Of a stretch of 64,000 nt of DNA, positions 34,721 through 48,434 are shown piece by piece; the stretch's first letter is position 1, and every line of letters begins with the position of its first letter. The translations under genes and the position numbers were made by a program. The notes beneath the pieces are model-generated. The model was given only the letters and a program-made list of their open reading frames with translations. It was not told where the DNA came from and did not search any database. Origin of the DNA: Atrina japonica (lineage: Eukaryota > Mollusca > Bivalvia > Pterioida > Pinnidae); NCBI GenBank assembly GCA_030159075.1, contig BROG01000134.1:558001-622000 (forward strand), in the 5' to 3' direction.

Positions 34721-37355
34721 TTTAACTATATAAAATCATACCGATTATATGAAATGCGAATTCTGAAAACACCATCTTTTTGTCGCAAACTTAAGGAAAC
34801 ATTCTCTTTTTCCAAGATTACTAAGTCCATCATTGGATCTTTAATTTTTATTGTTATTTATTATTTATAAATAAAACAAAAATGTCCGTGCTTGTCCAAT
34901 GTCCATTGCCTCTTTGACAATCTGACTGATACCATCTTGTAATTTTATTGTTTTCTTATGTGCATATATATCTGCCTATATGATATAGATTTGTCCCATA
35001 CAATATGCCTATGGAAAAGCTGTGTGTATTACATATCACATGACATGTACACTACATATCACGTGATATGCGTATGAATATTTTTTTTTTATGAATGAAC
35101 CGTATGTAAGACACACATCTTCAACGATGATATAAAGTATACAATCAGTCGTCTAATTCTGTCATTATTTACGTGTATCGCACACTGAAATGTTTCAAAG
35201 TCATATAGAAAAATATGTCAGTCTAAACTGTAACCTAATTTAATGCTTTTGATAGTGACAGTAGGCCTATGGTCCTACCACAACGCTTCAATTTCAATTT
35301 CAATGTCGGGTTATCCAGATGAAACATACAGGTCGGTCCGTTAATTTCACTACATAATCATGCTATATGCGAATGATACAATGCTCCGAATATATCTAGC
35401 ATTTACAGTAGTATGTTAATCGCCAACCTTCGAAAGAGTTGCATGGAATTGTACTCTCACATATCTAACTTCCAGTGTATAAAAATCCACAACAGGAAAA
35501 CACACCTTAACAATTGTACAAATAACATCAACAAATAATGCCCAAATTCAAAGATACCGCGCGTCATTTACGATTCAGACAGTGATCGAAAGTTAACCCA
35601 CTTTCACAACAAACCGCTAACCAACTTTTCCTTGTACACGTATGATGTGACGTCACTTACCAAATTGAATCTGTGAACTCAACTCTACTTGTGTCTCTAG
35701 AATAGATTACATTTTGTTTTATCTATCAAAATTTGACTGTTGAATTGCATTAATGTATATTATCATGTGGTTAAAAAGTATTAAAGGCTAGGTTTTGCAC
35801 TATTTTCTCTTGTGCAATATTTGGTATTTTGACAATTTTGGTCCAAATATTTAGAGTTTGACCTAAACATGTCATTTATTGCTGCTATGCATAACTCCTT
35901 CAAAAGGTAAAATTACTGGTTGATATTTATAGATTTTGTTGCAACGACGTTACCATTTACAGGGTCGAAGATTTAAAAAATGTTAAAATTTCCAGGTTCG
36001 TAACGAAATAAAAAAGATATATTTTTTCAAAATGGCGACGTTTTCACATTAACAATTATTATATGAGCTTGTATTTATGAAAAGTTATGAGAGAGAAATA
36101 CACTTTGATATGCTTTCATTTAAAATACGTTAATTCCAACTTCGGCGTCACAAAATCTTGTAAAATACTCGGCAAGCCTGGGAATTTACATGGTTTTGTG
36201 ACCCCTCGTGTGAATAAAAGTACATCTATTGACAGCATATGAAAGAGTCTTAATATATATAATAGTGTAGCAACCATACAAGGTTATATTTATATGAATG
36301 TCCAGCCGATAGTGGAGATAGAAATAGTTACAGTATTAAAAAATGAAGTATGGCTTAAACAAGAGAGACAAAGAAAAAGCGTATAATTTAACATTTACTG
36401 TTTGGTTTCTCAAACATTAATTTAAGACGTTCACAAAGCATATCGGATGATAGAGTTCTTTTTCATCAACATGCGTCTTACTTTCGGACGTAGTTTTTCA
36501 AACAATGCAATGGAATAATGATAAAATGACTTTTTAACAGAAATAATAATAAAAAATACTTCCAAAGGATCCATGTGACTTTAGGGATTGATGTAATGGA
36601 TATAAATTATTATAACCTTTCTTGGCAATATATCTAAATAATTAAAAAAAACTTTCACAAAACAAGGAAGGGCTATTTGATAATACTGAACTGAATTTTT
36701 TTTTGAAATCTAGTATGGACGTATGCCAATGTAATGCTTGTAAATGGGCTACTCATGTCGCAACAAGTTAGTAACTTTCTAGTCTTAGTTGGGTTGTTGC
36801 ACTTAGGTCTGATATCATAAAGAATTTGCAAAGCTAAGTTGACAGTGTCATCGCTTATAGCGTTCCTAATGACACACACATGACATAAATATTTACAAAC
36901 CGTTAGTAACCTTAAGATTTGATCTATGATATAAAATTCTGTTTGAAATAACGTGAATATACATAAACACATGGCCACGATTTTACATCTTGAAAAAAGA
37001 ATATATGTAATAATCTTGGTAATGAATGAAAACACCAGACGCTGTATTTCATAAAAAATCTCATTAGATAAGGCTGGCGTTAAACTATATTCAGCTACTA
37101 AGAGATTTGGTACAAGATGATGCAACACTTTCTTTCATAAATATGTTTTGCGTAATAAAATGTTATCAGGAGTCATGTTAATTACAACTAAAGGCAGACA
37201 GCATGTAGGTGATGAAGGAAACTAAAGTCAAACCACAGAAGATATATGTGAACCAATGAATCAATAAATACTGTCTCATTTTATCATTCTAAAATGTGCA
37301 TTTATTTAAGTTTTCAAGGATTTTGATAACAAGTTTTTTTACCACACGATTAAAA

Positions 37356-38136
37356 TTGTAAACCTCGTTATATCACTGACTTTAGTTTCTACTTATTTTG
37401 GCTTTATTAAGGGTTTGTAGTTTTAAAGAGTTTCCATTTATGTAATGAAAATCATGGATTCATTATATAAATTTCTGTTGGTACAGTTTATTTCTTCTTG
37501 TTATCAAAATTATACAAAAATATCATTTATGAAAACATATGCCTAAATATGTCGTGTGCAGTGCGGTGGCGTTTGTGAGGAAGTGTCAGCATCGATATCA
37601 AATTATCCCTATCTGCGAAAAGTTCGCCACTCTAGTTGCTTTGACAAAAGCAAAACAGTGTAAAGTGAGCTTTAATACAGTCAAACCTCGTTATACTGCC
37701 ACTATTTGGTTATCAAAAACTTTCAATTAAAAAGGGGTTTGACGATAAGCTGAGGAAAAACTTAATAGAAATTATAGGGGAAATAAGAAAAGTGAACTTT
37801 CAAAAATTGAGGCGTAAAGCGAGGTGGCAAATGAAACGAGGGGTATTATAAAGAAGTTCTACTGTATATTGCTTTATCTTGCTATGTTGACTTTAATTGT
37901 TCTAGACATATGATTAAATAGTCATTAGGTTTAAGCTTTACACTGAGCAAAATAAAGACATAAACATGATTATGGCAATTTTATTAACTAGACAGAACTT
38001 GCATGGCGATGGAGGAGTTCTACAGAGAGGGTTTGAATTTGCATTATTGTTTACAAGCAAGCAAGGTTGATGGTTGTGCGCAGGTTGGGCGAATTGTGCC
38101 TTTGACGGTTGGCGATATAACGAGGTTTAATTGTAT
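37356..38136. mobile_element. Possible outer pogo/Tigger-like MITE containing a second one
   Basis: The left TGTAAACCTCGTTATATCAC (37356-37375) and the right GATATAACGAGGTTTAATTG (38114-38133) are inverted copies of the ACCTCGTTATA end typical of pogo/Tigger-type elements. The interval also contains the complete smaller element 37678-37864. I infer nesting; no transposase is present. Confidence 0.5.
37678..37864. mobile_element. 187-bp pogo/Tigger-like MITE with TA duplication
   Basis: Starts CAGTCAAACCTCGTTATACT and ends AGTATTATAAAG-type sequence finishing GAAGTTCTACTG. The two ends are imperfect inverted repeats (CAGTMRAACYTC...), flanked by TA at 37676-37677 and 37865-37866. It is too short to code for a transposase. 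Confidence 0.72.
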
Positions 38137-38459
38137 ATACATATAATGATATCTTTTTAAAGCTGTCATTTTAAGTATTAACAATTTGTTTCATTTATTT
38201 ACTACATCGACAAAAATATTTGATAAATGTAATAGAAAATATCAATAGAAATTGGTTCGCAGTTTCGCCATAAAAGGCCAGTCTTTAGAATGATCGTCAT
38301 TTCACACCTGTACTCTCAAAGCAAAACAGCTGACATTTGACATGCAATTCAAACATATACTGTACTCATAGCATAAACATTCCGCAATACTTTTACACAT
38401 ACCTCAGTAAAGATACGTTATAAACAAATTTCATAATTTATTTTAAATTAACAATTTTC

Positions 38460-38570
38460 CATCCCTAAAGTTCGGAAAAGTTTGCCAATTCACTTGCGGA
38501 AAGCCAACGATCACTTTCCAAATAACGGGGTTCTCTCCGCCACCATTAAAACTTGGCCGTCCCATTATGA
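38460..38570 (+). mobile_element. SINE fragment of the 22-kb family
   Basis: AAAGTTTGCCAATTCACTTG, CGGAAAGCCAACGATCACTT, ACGGGGTTCTCTCC and CCACCATTAAAACTTGGCC match 2998-3115. No tRNA-like head is visible. Confidence 0.6.
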
Positions 38571-39996
38571 CTGACAACTTGTTAGAAACTATTAAACCAA
38601 TAAGACTAATAAACAAAAAGTACCAGTAAAATAATACTGATTTTTAACGTAAATATAAAAACAACTCTACCAGTAATCTGCACCATAACACTTGGGCGAG
38701 GAACACTCGGCCTTAGAGAAGCTCATCATTTCCGAGTTTCCGATTTATCAGCTGAATACTTTTTTGAAAGTGATGACCATCGTATAACATGTGCCCTTAT
38801 AAATTTGCAATGCTAATCTGTTTGTTTGCTTATTATTTGTACTTGTTGAACTTAGTACAGGTCTACAAAAGTAAATTGGCACATGCTCATAAACATAACG
38901 AGTCTAAATCAAATCATGAAAAATGACAAGCTACTTGTCGTCACAAAAGTAATAGAGATTCTGTAACGCAGTCCGTACAAGGCAATTCGTTTACCTGTAC
39001 AACATATTTTTGGAAAAAAGGCCAAATTGTTTTGGCTTTTGACCTAAACCGGATTTGTCACTTTACCTTGGTAGACCTGTACATCTGAAGCTTTTTGGAA
39101 TATTAGTTGATATTGTTAGTTTCAAGGTCGTTCTAACAATGTCATCATGTTACTATATTTAGCCATAGAAAATTTCCACCTGAATGTACTACAAAAGTCA
39201 TATCTTGCTTAATCCTGATCTAGTGTTTTCTAGAACTGTATAAGGGTATATATACAGGTAGTTGGTCAGATCTCTACTTAGGTCAAGTTAGAATAGTTAA
39301 GAACAAGGTAGAGTAACTGAGACTATATCTTAAGACCAAGTTATACGAGAGCAGACCACATTTTATATATTGAAAGTTATAGGAAAGTAGTGAATATCAA
39401 TATTAAATACTAATTGAAATTCATTGTATATTCGAGTTGATCTTTTAGACATTTATTTCGGATCGGAAGTTTTGTTTGTTTTCTAGTGGATCTCTGGCTA
39501 TAGGAACAGAACAACAACGGATATTGTGTTTCGTGACTTTTATTATTGTAAACTATCATCAAGATTTAGTTTTTATTTTCTTTTTATGATTTTTGCTGGC
39601 ATACTTTAGTGTAATTCTAACCCATAACAAATAAGTTCTATGGAATTCCGAACATATGTTTGATTTTCCTATATATAAACTAATAAATTACATGTTTTTG
39701 ACTTTATATTAGCTGACAAACTGTTCCAACTGAGTAAATGGATTAAGTTGATATAAATCTTTGTTTTCAACATACAGGTGAGTTTTACCCCAACGTTTCT
39801 CTGTAGTTACATAATGGCGACCGATATATTGCGGATTTTAGTTGTGGAGTTTTTTTCGATTTAAGAGACAGAAGAAATATGTCTGAAAGTAACAAATAGT
39901 GGGGATGTTTCAAAACATTTTTTCTTATTTGTTGATTTTCTAAAATTACGATAAACGGTTAACATTTGAAATGACGACAAAAAGACATGTACATAC

Positions 39997-42060
39997 CTCA
40001 TTAATAATGTTATCATTGTCTGCTACATAATTCTGAAAATTAACGACTGGGTTTCGAGCATCCCACATTGCAAATATTGAACTACTCGTCTCTTCCCAAT
40101 CTTTTTGCTTAGTCACGGCCAACTGGTTTCGTGCCCAAGAAATAGAACGTGCAAATCCATAATCGTCTGGTAGTGAGAGTTTGGACATTCCAGATAGTTT
40201 AATGCGATAAGAACGCGGTATATTTTGTGCGTTCCTCTTTTTGTTGTTGGAGATAAGTAGATATTTGGGTGTTGAAAAGTTATATTTGTAGGCTGCATCT
40301 AATTCTGTCTCATATAAGTGCCTCTGATAATTGTTTTGTGTGTGATATTTTTGGTTCCAAGGATTCGTGATGTTTTCCATTTCAATATTAAGAGTTTCAA
40401 AACAGTTTTCTGTTCCCGCAACGTCGACGTCTACTTTGAAATTAAAAAGGTGATTGTGTAAACCAGCCATCATGTTTTCATGTAAATGAGATCCATATTT
40501 GTCTTCCTCTGGGAAATAAAACGAAGTGCTTAAGTAACCCGTCAGGGAAACACGAACTTCTATTGCGCCATTTTGGTAAAATAGAAAGTCGAAAACATAA
40601 TCATAGTTTATGACACTCATTATTGTGCGAACAGTCAATACAGTAGTCATTAAACCACCATAGAAAGCTCCAGATCTGCCGTACGCTCTATGCCTCCTCA
40701 ATGGAGTATTTGTATTCTGTTCAAAGACACAAATTGCGTTTTCATATAATCTATACCCGCCTTCATTTGCGGAATACAAAAATGTGTCGATAAACTCTGC
40801 GTTATTAGGACAGTCTGCACTTCGTACGAGTCCGCGGCATCTTGTTCCAAACAAACCAGCACTGTCCGCATAGTACAACATTCTGGCGGCTGGACTGTAG
40901 CCAGAATACAGGACTGTCACCTCTTGCATACTTAGCTCATATACAATTCTCTCTTTCTCAAACGAAATATCAAATAGCTGCAAACCGGTAGTTGCTGACA
41001 TTTTGTATTGAAATCGCCATGACATATAACTTACGGCATTTCTGCTGATTTTGAATCTGTGGCCATCAGGCTCGAATAATTCTGGAGGTCTGGCAGATTT
41101 CTCTGGTATTGGTTTGTCCCTGAATTCTAGAGTTCCATAATGTTCCTCTTTTCCCTCGGGGTATGATAAACGTGTTTTATTGATTGGACTACATGTATAA
41201 TTGTTCAAAAATGAATCTAATGAATCAAAAAGTTGATTTGCATAAAACACATCTTGAATTTCCCAGTTTTTTGGATCGGCACTTGTCATGTCCACTAAGA
41301 ACTGGAAGTCCAAAGGATGTAGTGTAAAAAACTCAACGTTATATGCAAACCAAAACCACGCCTTTCGCAATCCCTCCGGAAGGTATCCACTTGATATTGG
41401 TGTCATTGAAAACCGGAGACATCTGTTACCGCAATTTGTCGGAGTTGCGTTGTAACTCTCCAACAGTACGTGCCGTGCCTTTTTACTGACAGTAGGTATT
41501 ACGTACTTGTAGATGGCCATAAATTCAAAACTGGAAAATGGTCTATAAATATATGGTATCTTTGATGTTCTAGCAGTTGTATTTACGAGGTAAACATATG
41601 TGATGTTCGAAAGAGGGCCTACAATGTATTCGCCAATAAATGGAGAATCAACGTCCCCATGCATTATGTAAACCTTTGCCTCGCGAATAGGTTTGGGTCC
41701 ATTGTTGTCTAAATAGTCCAAAACGTCCGATTTTGGAGGGGTCTGGAGCTCTATTATATGGATAAAACTGGTGTCAATTCGTGCCTCTTTGGGATGCTTT
41801 AGATTAAAATCTTTGTGGTTATGGAGATATTCAACAACACTCGCTGTTTCTTCGAAGGACAGTGACATCATCACATCACGTTTATAGTTCCCAAGTTCCA
41901 AAAATTCTAAAGACTGTTTGACATTACAAACATTTCTGTCTTGACAAGTTTTCATTTTATCTTTTACGATCCAAATTGTAATGGATAAAATAAAGAATAC
42001 GCCTGAACATATGGCGAACATTAGTGCCAACCATTTCCATTTCGTTGCACTGTGAAGCAT
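39997..42060 (-). CDS. Membrane copper amine oxidase (AOC/VAP-1-like), main exon
   Basis: Copper-dependent amine oxidase: primary amine + O2 + H2O gives aldehyde + NH3 + H2O2. This exon gives 688 residues from the ATG at 42060; with the exon at 33920-34213 the protein is about 785 residues (human VAP-1 is 763). A single hydrophobic segment (about residues 8-31, WLALMFAICSGVFFILSITI) predicts a type II membrane anchor with the enzyme outside the cell. Conserved residues: catalytic aspartate in YADSAG (D399), topaquinone precursor in INYDY (Y486), copper ligands in GLHNHLF (H535, H537). RGYRIQ-like SYRIKLSG and QLAVTKQK blocks also match the family. An acceptor (CTGTCTTTTCAG) ends at 42082, so the exon starts at 42081, seven codons before this ATG. 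A 5' exon upstream, coding or untranslated, is therefore likely. All key residues are kept, so I expect an active enzyme. The substrate is unknown. Confidence 0.95.
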
Positions 42061-42081
42061 ATCCCTTTTCTCTATATTATC

Positions 42082-42604
42082 CTGAAAAGACAGAAAAAAC
42101 ATCATAAAAACAGCAATTCGACCCATGAAATTCAAAAAGATAATTTTTTTTACATTTTTAAGTCCAGGATTTTCAACAGAGAGCAGATATTTGTAATGCT
42201 TCCACTGTATACAAATATTAGTAGCTAAATCACTATTTCATTGGTCGAGTGTCCCTCGTGCTATTTTACAAACATTCATATACTCATTGTTACTCATCTG
42301 AACATCATATTTATCTTAGAAAGATTTATCAAGATTTAATTAATGTTATTCCTCACTGTTTAATCTAGAGACGTTACGAATATATTAATTTAAGTCGAGC
42401 AGACAAACAAATATGACCGATCACAGGCGATTTCACTAGGCAACAGAAAATAAAATTGTTGATTTCACGAATAATTTGAATTTTGCAAATACACCAAATA
42501 AATCAACGAAATTAACTGGCAAATCCTTAAGAGGCTTTTATACGCATATAAATGTGAGTATGGGAGTTAGACGTCAAAGCGTTTGAAATGCTTTCATAAT
42601 GTTG
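42082..42604. other. Upstream/intronic sequence of the amine oxidase gene
   Basis: Contains the pyrimidine-rich acceptor next to 42082. The first exon and promoter are not identifiable by eye. Confidence 0.4.
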
Positions 42605-43510
42605 GTACCAATAAGTAGGCCATATTGAGTGCAAACATAGCCAATATTCACTAGGTAATATATATGCAACTCAAACCTTATGCATACTGTTTCCTTATTG
42701 ACAAATCTGGAAATATTGTAAAGGAAATAGTGTGGACCTACATGCATTTATCAATTATGGTCTTTTTAAAGATGATTCGTCCATTTTGTTCCCTCAAAAC
42801 TATAACTTTAATATTATGCTTATAATATATCGACCATTAGCCCACGAAAAGGCAGTGCTCAAGGCAAGGGAAGTATGACATTTCTTAGGTGAATAAATCT
42901 CCATATTCCCTTCACGCTAGGGCTTGATTCAGTATGCTGTTACCAATAAGTAGATCATATTGTTGAAAACATAGCCAGTAATACACTCAATCGATAAAAT
43001 TTATATATATCTATATCTATATACATGAAATGGAATTACTAGCGGTCAGGTCGCGCCCTGTTGCCACTTAGTGATAAACTGAGTGCGCTATGGACACCTC
43101 ACCCTGTTTTAATTTTTTTTAAATACTCTGTTAAAAGTCTTAAATAATTAACAGTAAATGTTGAAAAATGTGTTTAAATGAAATTCGAAACTGTATTTTT
43201 CATTCAGTAAGTAAAAAATAAAACACAATTAACACTGGACTATTTTATCATCCGTCAAGTAGATACCATAAAGGCCTCATTAAAAATGCCCCTTTACCAA
43301 TTTCCGATATAAAAAACATAAACGCAATAAAAATGCGATTCAAACTTTACATATACTGTTTCCTTATCGACAAATCTTGAAATATTGTAAACAAAAATTA
43401 GTGTGAATGTACATGTATTTAGCAATTCTGTTTTTTTAAAAGATGATTTGTCTGGTTTTTCCTCACAACTATAACTTAAGTATTATGTTTATAATATATC
43501 GACCATTTGG
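42605..43510. repeat. Diverged direct repeats of about 170-250 bp
   Basis: 42675-42843 and 43340-43510 share ATACTGTTTCCTTAT, GACAAATCT, GAAATATTGTAAA, AAAGATGATT and AACTATAACTT followed by TTATAATATATCGACCATT. The leading part GTACCAATAAGTAGGCCATA (42607) recurs at 42953. The shared end ...ATTATGCTTATAATAT resembles the end of the retrozyme-like repeats, but no hammerhead core is present. Confidence 0.7.
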
Positions 43511-43815
43511 AAAGCAACTTTTAAACAAATACAATGTATTCCATTATTTTGTAAGTGCCTTCTACTGCTGCTACAGATGTAACGCGTATAATATCACTCA
43601 TCTACCAGAGGGGCAATACTGCACTTGCCAAATACATGGCCAATCAATTTCAGACAAAACAAATAGCCAAAATAAACAATGACCTACAAAAAATTAGGTG
43701 GCCCAAATTCTCGTCGATACATGAAAAATATAATGTAATAACAAATACAGAAAACATCGTTAAGGTCAAGATCATGAATATCAGTGAATTGAAGCAGCTA
43801 TCTAGCAGATATACG

Positions 43816-44031
43816 AAAAATCTCAGATACCAAAGTATAAATCAATAGAATGTTCAGGACTTAGATAAAAATTCGATAAAAATGGACAAACACAGACCTC
43901 CGGAAACCAAGAGGTGGGATCAGGTGCCATGGAGGAGTAAGCATCCCCTGTCGACCGGTCACTCCTGCCGTGAGTCCACAATCAAGTCCAATGAAATACG
44001 TGAGGAGTGTATCCTCGTCAAAATTGGTACT
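43816..44031 (-). mobile_element. Penelope-like element, 3' end only
   Basis: Begins (plus sense) AAAAATCTCAGATACCAAAG, the family terminus, and continues through GGACAAACACAGACCTCC, GGTGCCATGGAGGAGTAAGC and GGTCACTCCTGCCG. It breaks off at AAAATTGGTAC, before the RT. A severely 5'-truncated insertion. The open frame over it is non-functional and recurs in the other copies because the DNA is repeated. Confidence 0.8.
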
Positions 44032-44198
44032 ATATCTGGGTTGAACAGAGTGCTATTGTTAAAGTTATTATTACAAGCAATACCGAAATTGTGCAAAAAG
44101 TAAAAATACAAGACTTAACTGAGGATATTTAACTCTGAGGATTATGGTGACAATTTATTGTACAAAAATGAGAGTATTGAGTAATCGCAATTTAACCC

Positions 44199-44201
<3 letters not shown>

Positions 44202-44294
<93 letters not shown>

Positions 44295-44303
44295 TATATA
44301 TAT
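44202..44303. repeat. (TA)n microsatellite
   Basis: TA dinucleotides with one interruption near 44287. Confidence 0.97.
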
Positions 44304-44459
44304 TCCTCATTAGTGATTACTTTTCACTAATATTTAAAGTGGGGTTTCATTATCATGGTAAGAAGTTTACAAAAGCCATAAAATAGAAAGATGGTAACAT
44401 AAATCTACCTAGATAACTGTATAATAATATCAGAAACAAATTACAGCATTAATAGTTTT

Positions 44460-45059
<600 letters not shown>

Positions 45060-45905
45060 ATTGTTCATAAAATTGAGAATAAAAAAATAATTTTTCACAA
45101 ATTTATAATAACAGTGAAATGAAATATTGTTCACAAAATTGAAACCGTGAAATAATAATTCTTTACAAAATTGAGACCTAGTGATTTTAAATATATAATG
45201 TTTCAAAAAATGGTGAGTGAAATATAATTCTTCACAGAATTTAGAAAGAAATTTATAATTGTTCACAAAATTTAGACAGTGAAATAAATTATTATTCACT
45301 AAAATGAGAGTGAAAATATAATTCCTTACAGAATTAAGAGTGAAATTTATGATTGTTTATTAAATTGAGAGTGAAATAAATTATCGTTCACAAACTGAGA
45401 CAGTGAAATTTATGATTGTTTATTAAATTGAGAGTGAAATAAATAATCGTTCACAAACTGAGACAGTGAAATTTATGATTGTTTATTAAATTGAGAGTGA
45501 AATAAATAATCGTTCACAAACTGAGACAGTGAAATTCATGATTGTATATTAAATTGAAAGTGAAATGAATAATCGTTCACAAACTGAGACAGTGAAATTC
45601 ATGATTGTTTATTAAATTGAGAGTGAAATAAATAATCGTTCACAAACTGAGACAGTGAAATTTATGATTGTTCAATAAATTGAGACAGTGCAATATATAA
45701 TTTTCCATACAATAGACACAGAGAATGAGTTGAAATATATAATTCTTCACAAAAATGAGATGAAATATATAATTCTTCACAATATTCAGGTGAAATATAT
45801 GATTTGTCACAAGAATGAGATAAAATATATAGTTCATCAAAAATGAGACAGTGAAATATACAATTCTTCACAAAAATGAGACAGTGAAATATGCATTTGT
45901 ACATA
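45060..45905. repeat. Minisatellite with 63-bp higher-order unit
   Basis: The core (about 45360-45690) is five or more copies of a 63-bp unit made of two related halves of about 31 bp: GAGAGTGAAATAAATAATCG-TTCACAAAC and GAGACAGTGAAATTTATGAT-TGTTTATTAAATT. Flanking degenerate half units of the form TTCACAAAATTGAGACAGTG extend to 45060 and 45905. Each half places GTGAA about 11 nt before TTCAC, so each can form a small hairpin. Minus-strand open frames across it (66-107 codons) are repeat by-products. Confidence 0.88.
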
Positions 45906-47027
45906 AAACTGAGATAGGGACAAATGCATTGTCTATGGTAGGAAATATAGTTATTATTCTTAGATGTTTGTTTATCTAGAAACAACTAAGTATTGAGCAA
46001 TTTGCAATTGTTTTTAAACATTAATTACATAATATGTGAAGTTATACTTAGAAATAAAGGCTCATGAATAAAAGTTGCTACAAATAAAATTATATATTTT
46101 TGACTTACCTGCTTCATTTTGTAGTAGGTTACATGTGCCTGAAATTCTCTCTTGTTTATTACAAATTGACCGTAACAACAAAACAAATGAAATTCAGTTC
46201 ACGTCTGGTTATATATTCCGGGTTGGTAATTATTCATCATCGTTACGCTTTAATCAACACACCGTTCCTTTAGCAAATATATATATAATCAGATTCATGT
46301 CAGATTTGTAGTAAGGTGTAGTCACTTTCAAAAGATGAACAGCATTGTTTTGATTTCAGATACGTAATGTGTTCCTTTTGTGTAATGGTATCGATGAAAT
46401 AACTACAGAAAAATATTTTCAAATTCACTTAAAATGTAATTTAACATTAGAAAACAATTACGGCTACATAATACTTGACCAGTATCTAATTATCATAAAC
46501 GCAAATGATGTAGAACACATTTTCCTTTGTGGAATGTATAGTGATTGCGTGACCTTTCTCAAGTTTAGTCAATGACTTGTACGTATATACACACATAAAA
46601 CAAATGCCAGTTTCCATTCTGCGTCAATCATTCAAAGCACTGTTTTGAAATCTTGTTTCTGGGCATGATCGTATGCATCCCGAACTGAACATTTAATCAT
46701 TTACCTCGTATCTTTTCCTTACAGTAGAATTTTGTTAGAATGCCAAATCGTCATATGGCTTTACAGTACAAAAGTTATAGTATCACAAAAATGTCAATAC
46801 AAATCATTAGAGACAATAAATCCTTACCCATAAATCATTGAAAGAATATATCTCAAAAGCAAGATTTGAAATTGCACGTAAATAAAGTAAAATATAGAGC
46901 ATGACATTTTTTTCGTGTAGAGTAACACTGAATAAAAGAGAAAGATAGATACAGACAGAGGCACAAACGTAGAACAACTGCTTCATGGGTGGACGGGAAA
47001 ATAGATGGCTCGACAGGTATATGAAGA
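45906..47027. other. No gene recognised
   Basis: About 1.1 kb of AT-rich sequence without supported features. Short ORFs at 46075-46575 show no family resemblance. Confidence 0.4.
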
Positions 47028-47046
47028 CACACACACACATACACAC

Positions 47047-47140
<94 letters not shown>
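47028..47140. repeat. (AC)n/(TA)n compound microsatellite
   Basis: AC dinucleotides (47028-47047, one interruption) followed by about 90 bp of TA. Confidence 0.97.
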
Positions 47141-47143
<3 letters not shown>

Positions 47144-47827
47144 ACCATGTTATATTGAAATCAAGCTTTTTTACCATTATAATATGATATATAGGCAATA
47201 TTAGAAACTGTACGAGACAAACGTTCTCAAACGTCGAAAATTATTTAATGCTGAGGATTTTATTTAAAAGAAAAGTTTAAAAAGTTTAAACTTATTTATT
47301 TTACAACGATTAACAAACAAGTTCAAACAACTTATATAATTTTTATTTTACAAACGCTATGCGCTTAGATGTTTGACTTGGTAAATCTGAAATCACATGA
47401 AGTAGTCACACGTGTCCGACAACGAATGTCACCGCTGTCATCAGATGCTGTTATCAGCAGTTGCACAACAAGGAAGGAGAAACAGGTGTTAAAACTGAAA
47501 TACCATATCTAGTTTTTTTTAAAAATAGGTCCTATTTTCTGACTGTTCACCTATGTCCTAAATAAAGGATATGAGAGCGCACTTTGAATCAACTAACCTT
47601 TTTATTTATGTTACCTCTTAACCTCAATGTCTATTTATACCTACTAGGAAAATGGTCTCAGACTTGATCAACAATCATTTCTCTGATTCTCTGTGATTTT
47701 ATAGAAGGATAAAGGGGCATTAGATGTGGTCATCAAAACTAAAATATTTCGATTTTCTTTTACTTTCACTACTTGTACTTGATGTACAATTACAAGTAAG
47801 AGCTATACACATGCATAAACAATCTGT
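47141..47827. other. No gene recognised
   Basis: AT-rich spacer. Confidence 0.35.
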
Positions 47828-48095
47828 TTAGTGAAATGTTGAGTTGCCTTTTCGTTGGCGGTTATTGAGACGTCTGTACCAAATGTGACGAGGATACACT
47901 CCTCACTTGTTTCGTTGGACTTGACTGTGGACTCAGGGCGGGTGTGACCGATCGACAGGGGATGCTTACTCCTCCATGGCACCTGATCCCACCTCTTGGT
48001 TTCCAGAGGTCCGTGTTTGTCCATTTTCCCCGGATTTGTATCTGTGTCCTGGACATTCTATTGATTTATACTTTGATATCTGAAATTTTTATATC
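47828..48095 (+). mobile_element. Penelope-like element, 3' end, plus orientation
   Basis: TAGTGAAATGTTGAGTTGCC corresponds to the end of the RT ORF (SEMLxCLFVGGC region). ATGCTTACTCCTCCATGGCA, GTTTCCAGAGGTCCGTG and GTCCTGGACATTCTATTGAT then lead to the terminus GATATCTGAAATTTTT near 48090. It is inverted relative to the 24-, 27- and 43-kb copies and only mildly diverged. Confidence 0.8.
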
Positions 48096-48311
48096 TTATA
48101 TTCCTATATATTTTGTGAAAAAAAGGTCAGGTACAGTGTGGTATACATACACAAATAGTAAAGTTGAGTTAATCAATTGCAAGTGAAAAATACAATTCCT
48201 GGGTGTCCAAGGCAATTTTCGCAAAATATATAGGAATTTAAAATTTTTTATGACATCTTCCCAAGTCAATTTTTCCGATCAATTTGGGTAGCAATAAGTG
48301 AGAAAATGAAT

Positions 48312-48434
<123 letters not shown>

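Larger units (their letters stand above)
34214..39996 (-). other. 5.8-kb intron of the amine oxidase gene
   Basis: The donor is GTATGT directly after the E codon at 39997-39999; the acceptor TTCATTTCAG ends at 34214. The intron contains a decayed Penelope-like 3' end (34378-34720), pogo-like MITEs (37356-38136) and a SINE fragment (38460-38570). The 151-codon open frame at 36673-37128 (minus) shows no domain I recognise. The rest is AT-rich and unremarkable. Confidence 0.85.

Noticed and set aside
36673..37128. 151-codon open frame on the minus strand inside the amine oxidase intron
   Set aside because: No domain, no start context or splice signals I can defend, and composition typical of AT-rich non-coding sequence. 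It is the best of the unexplained ORFs but not enough to call.
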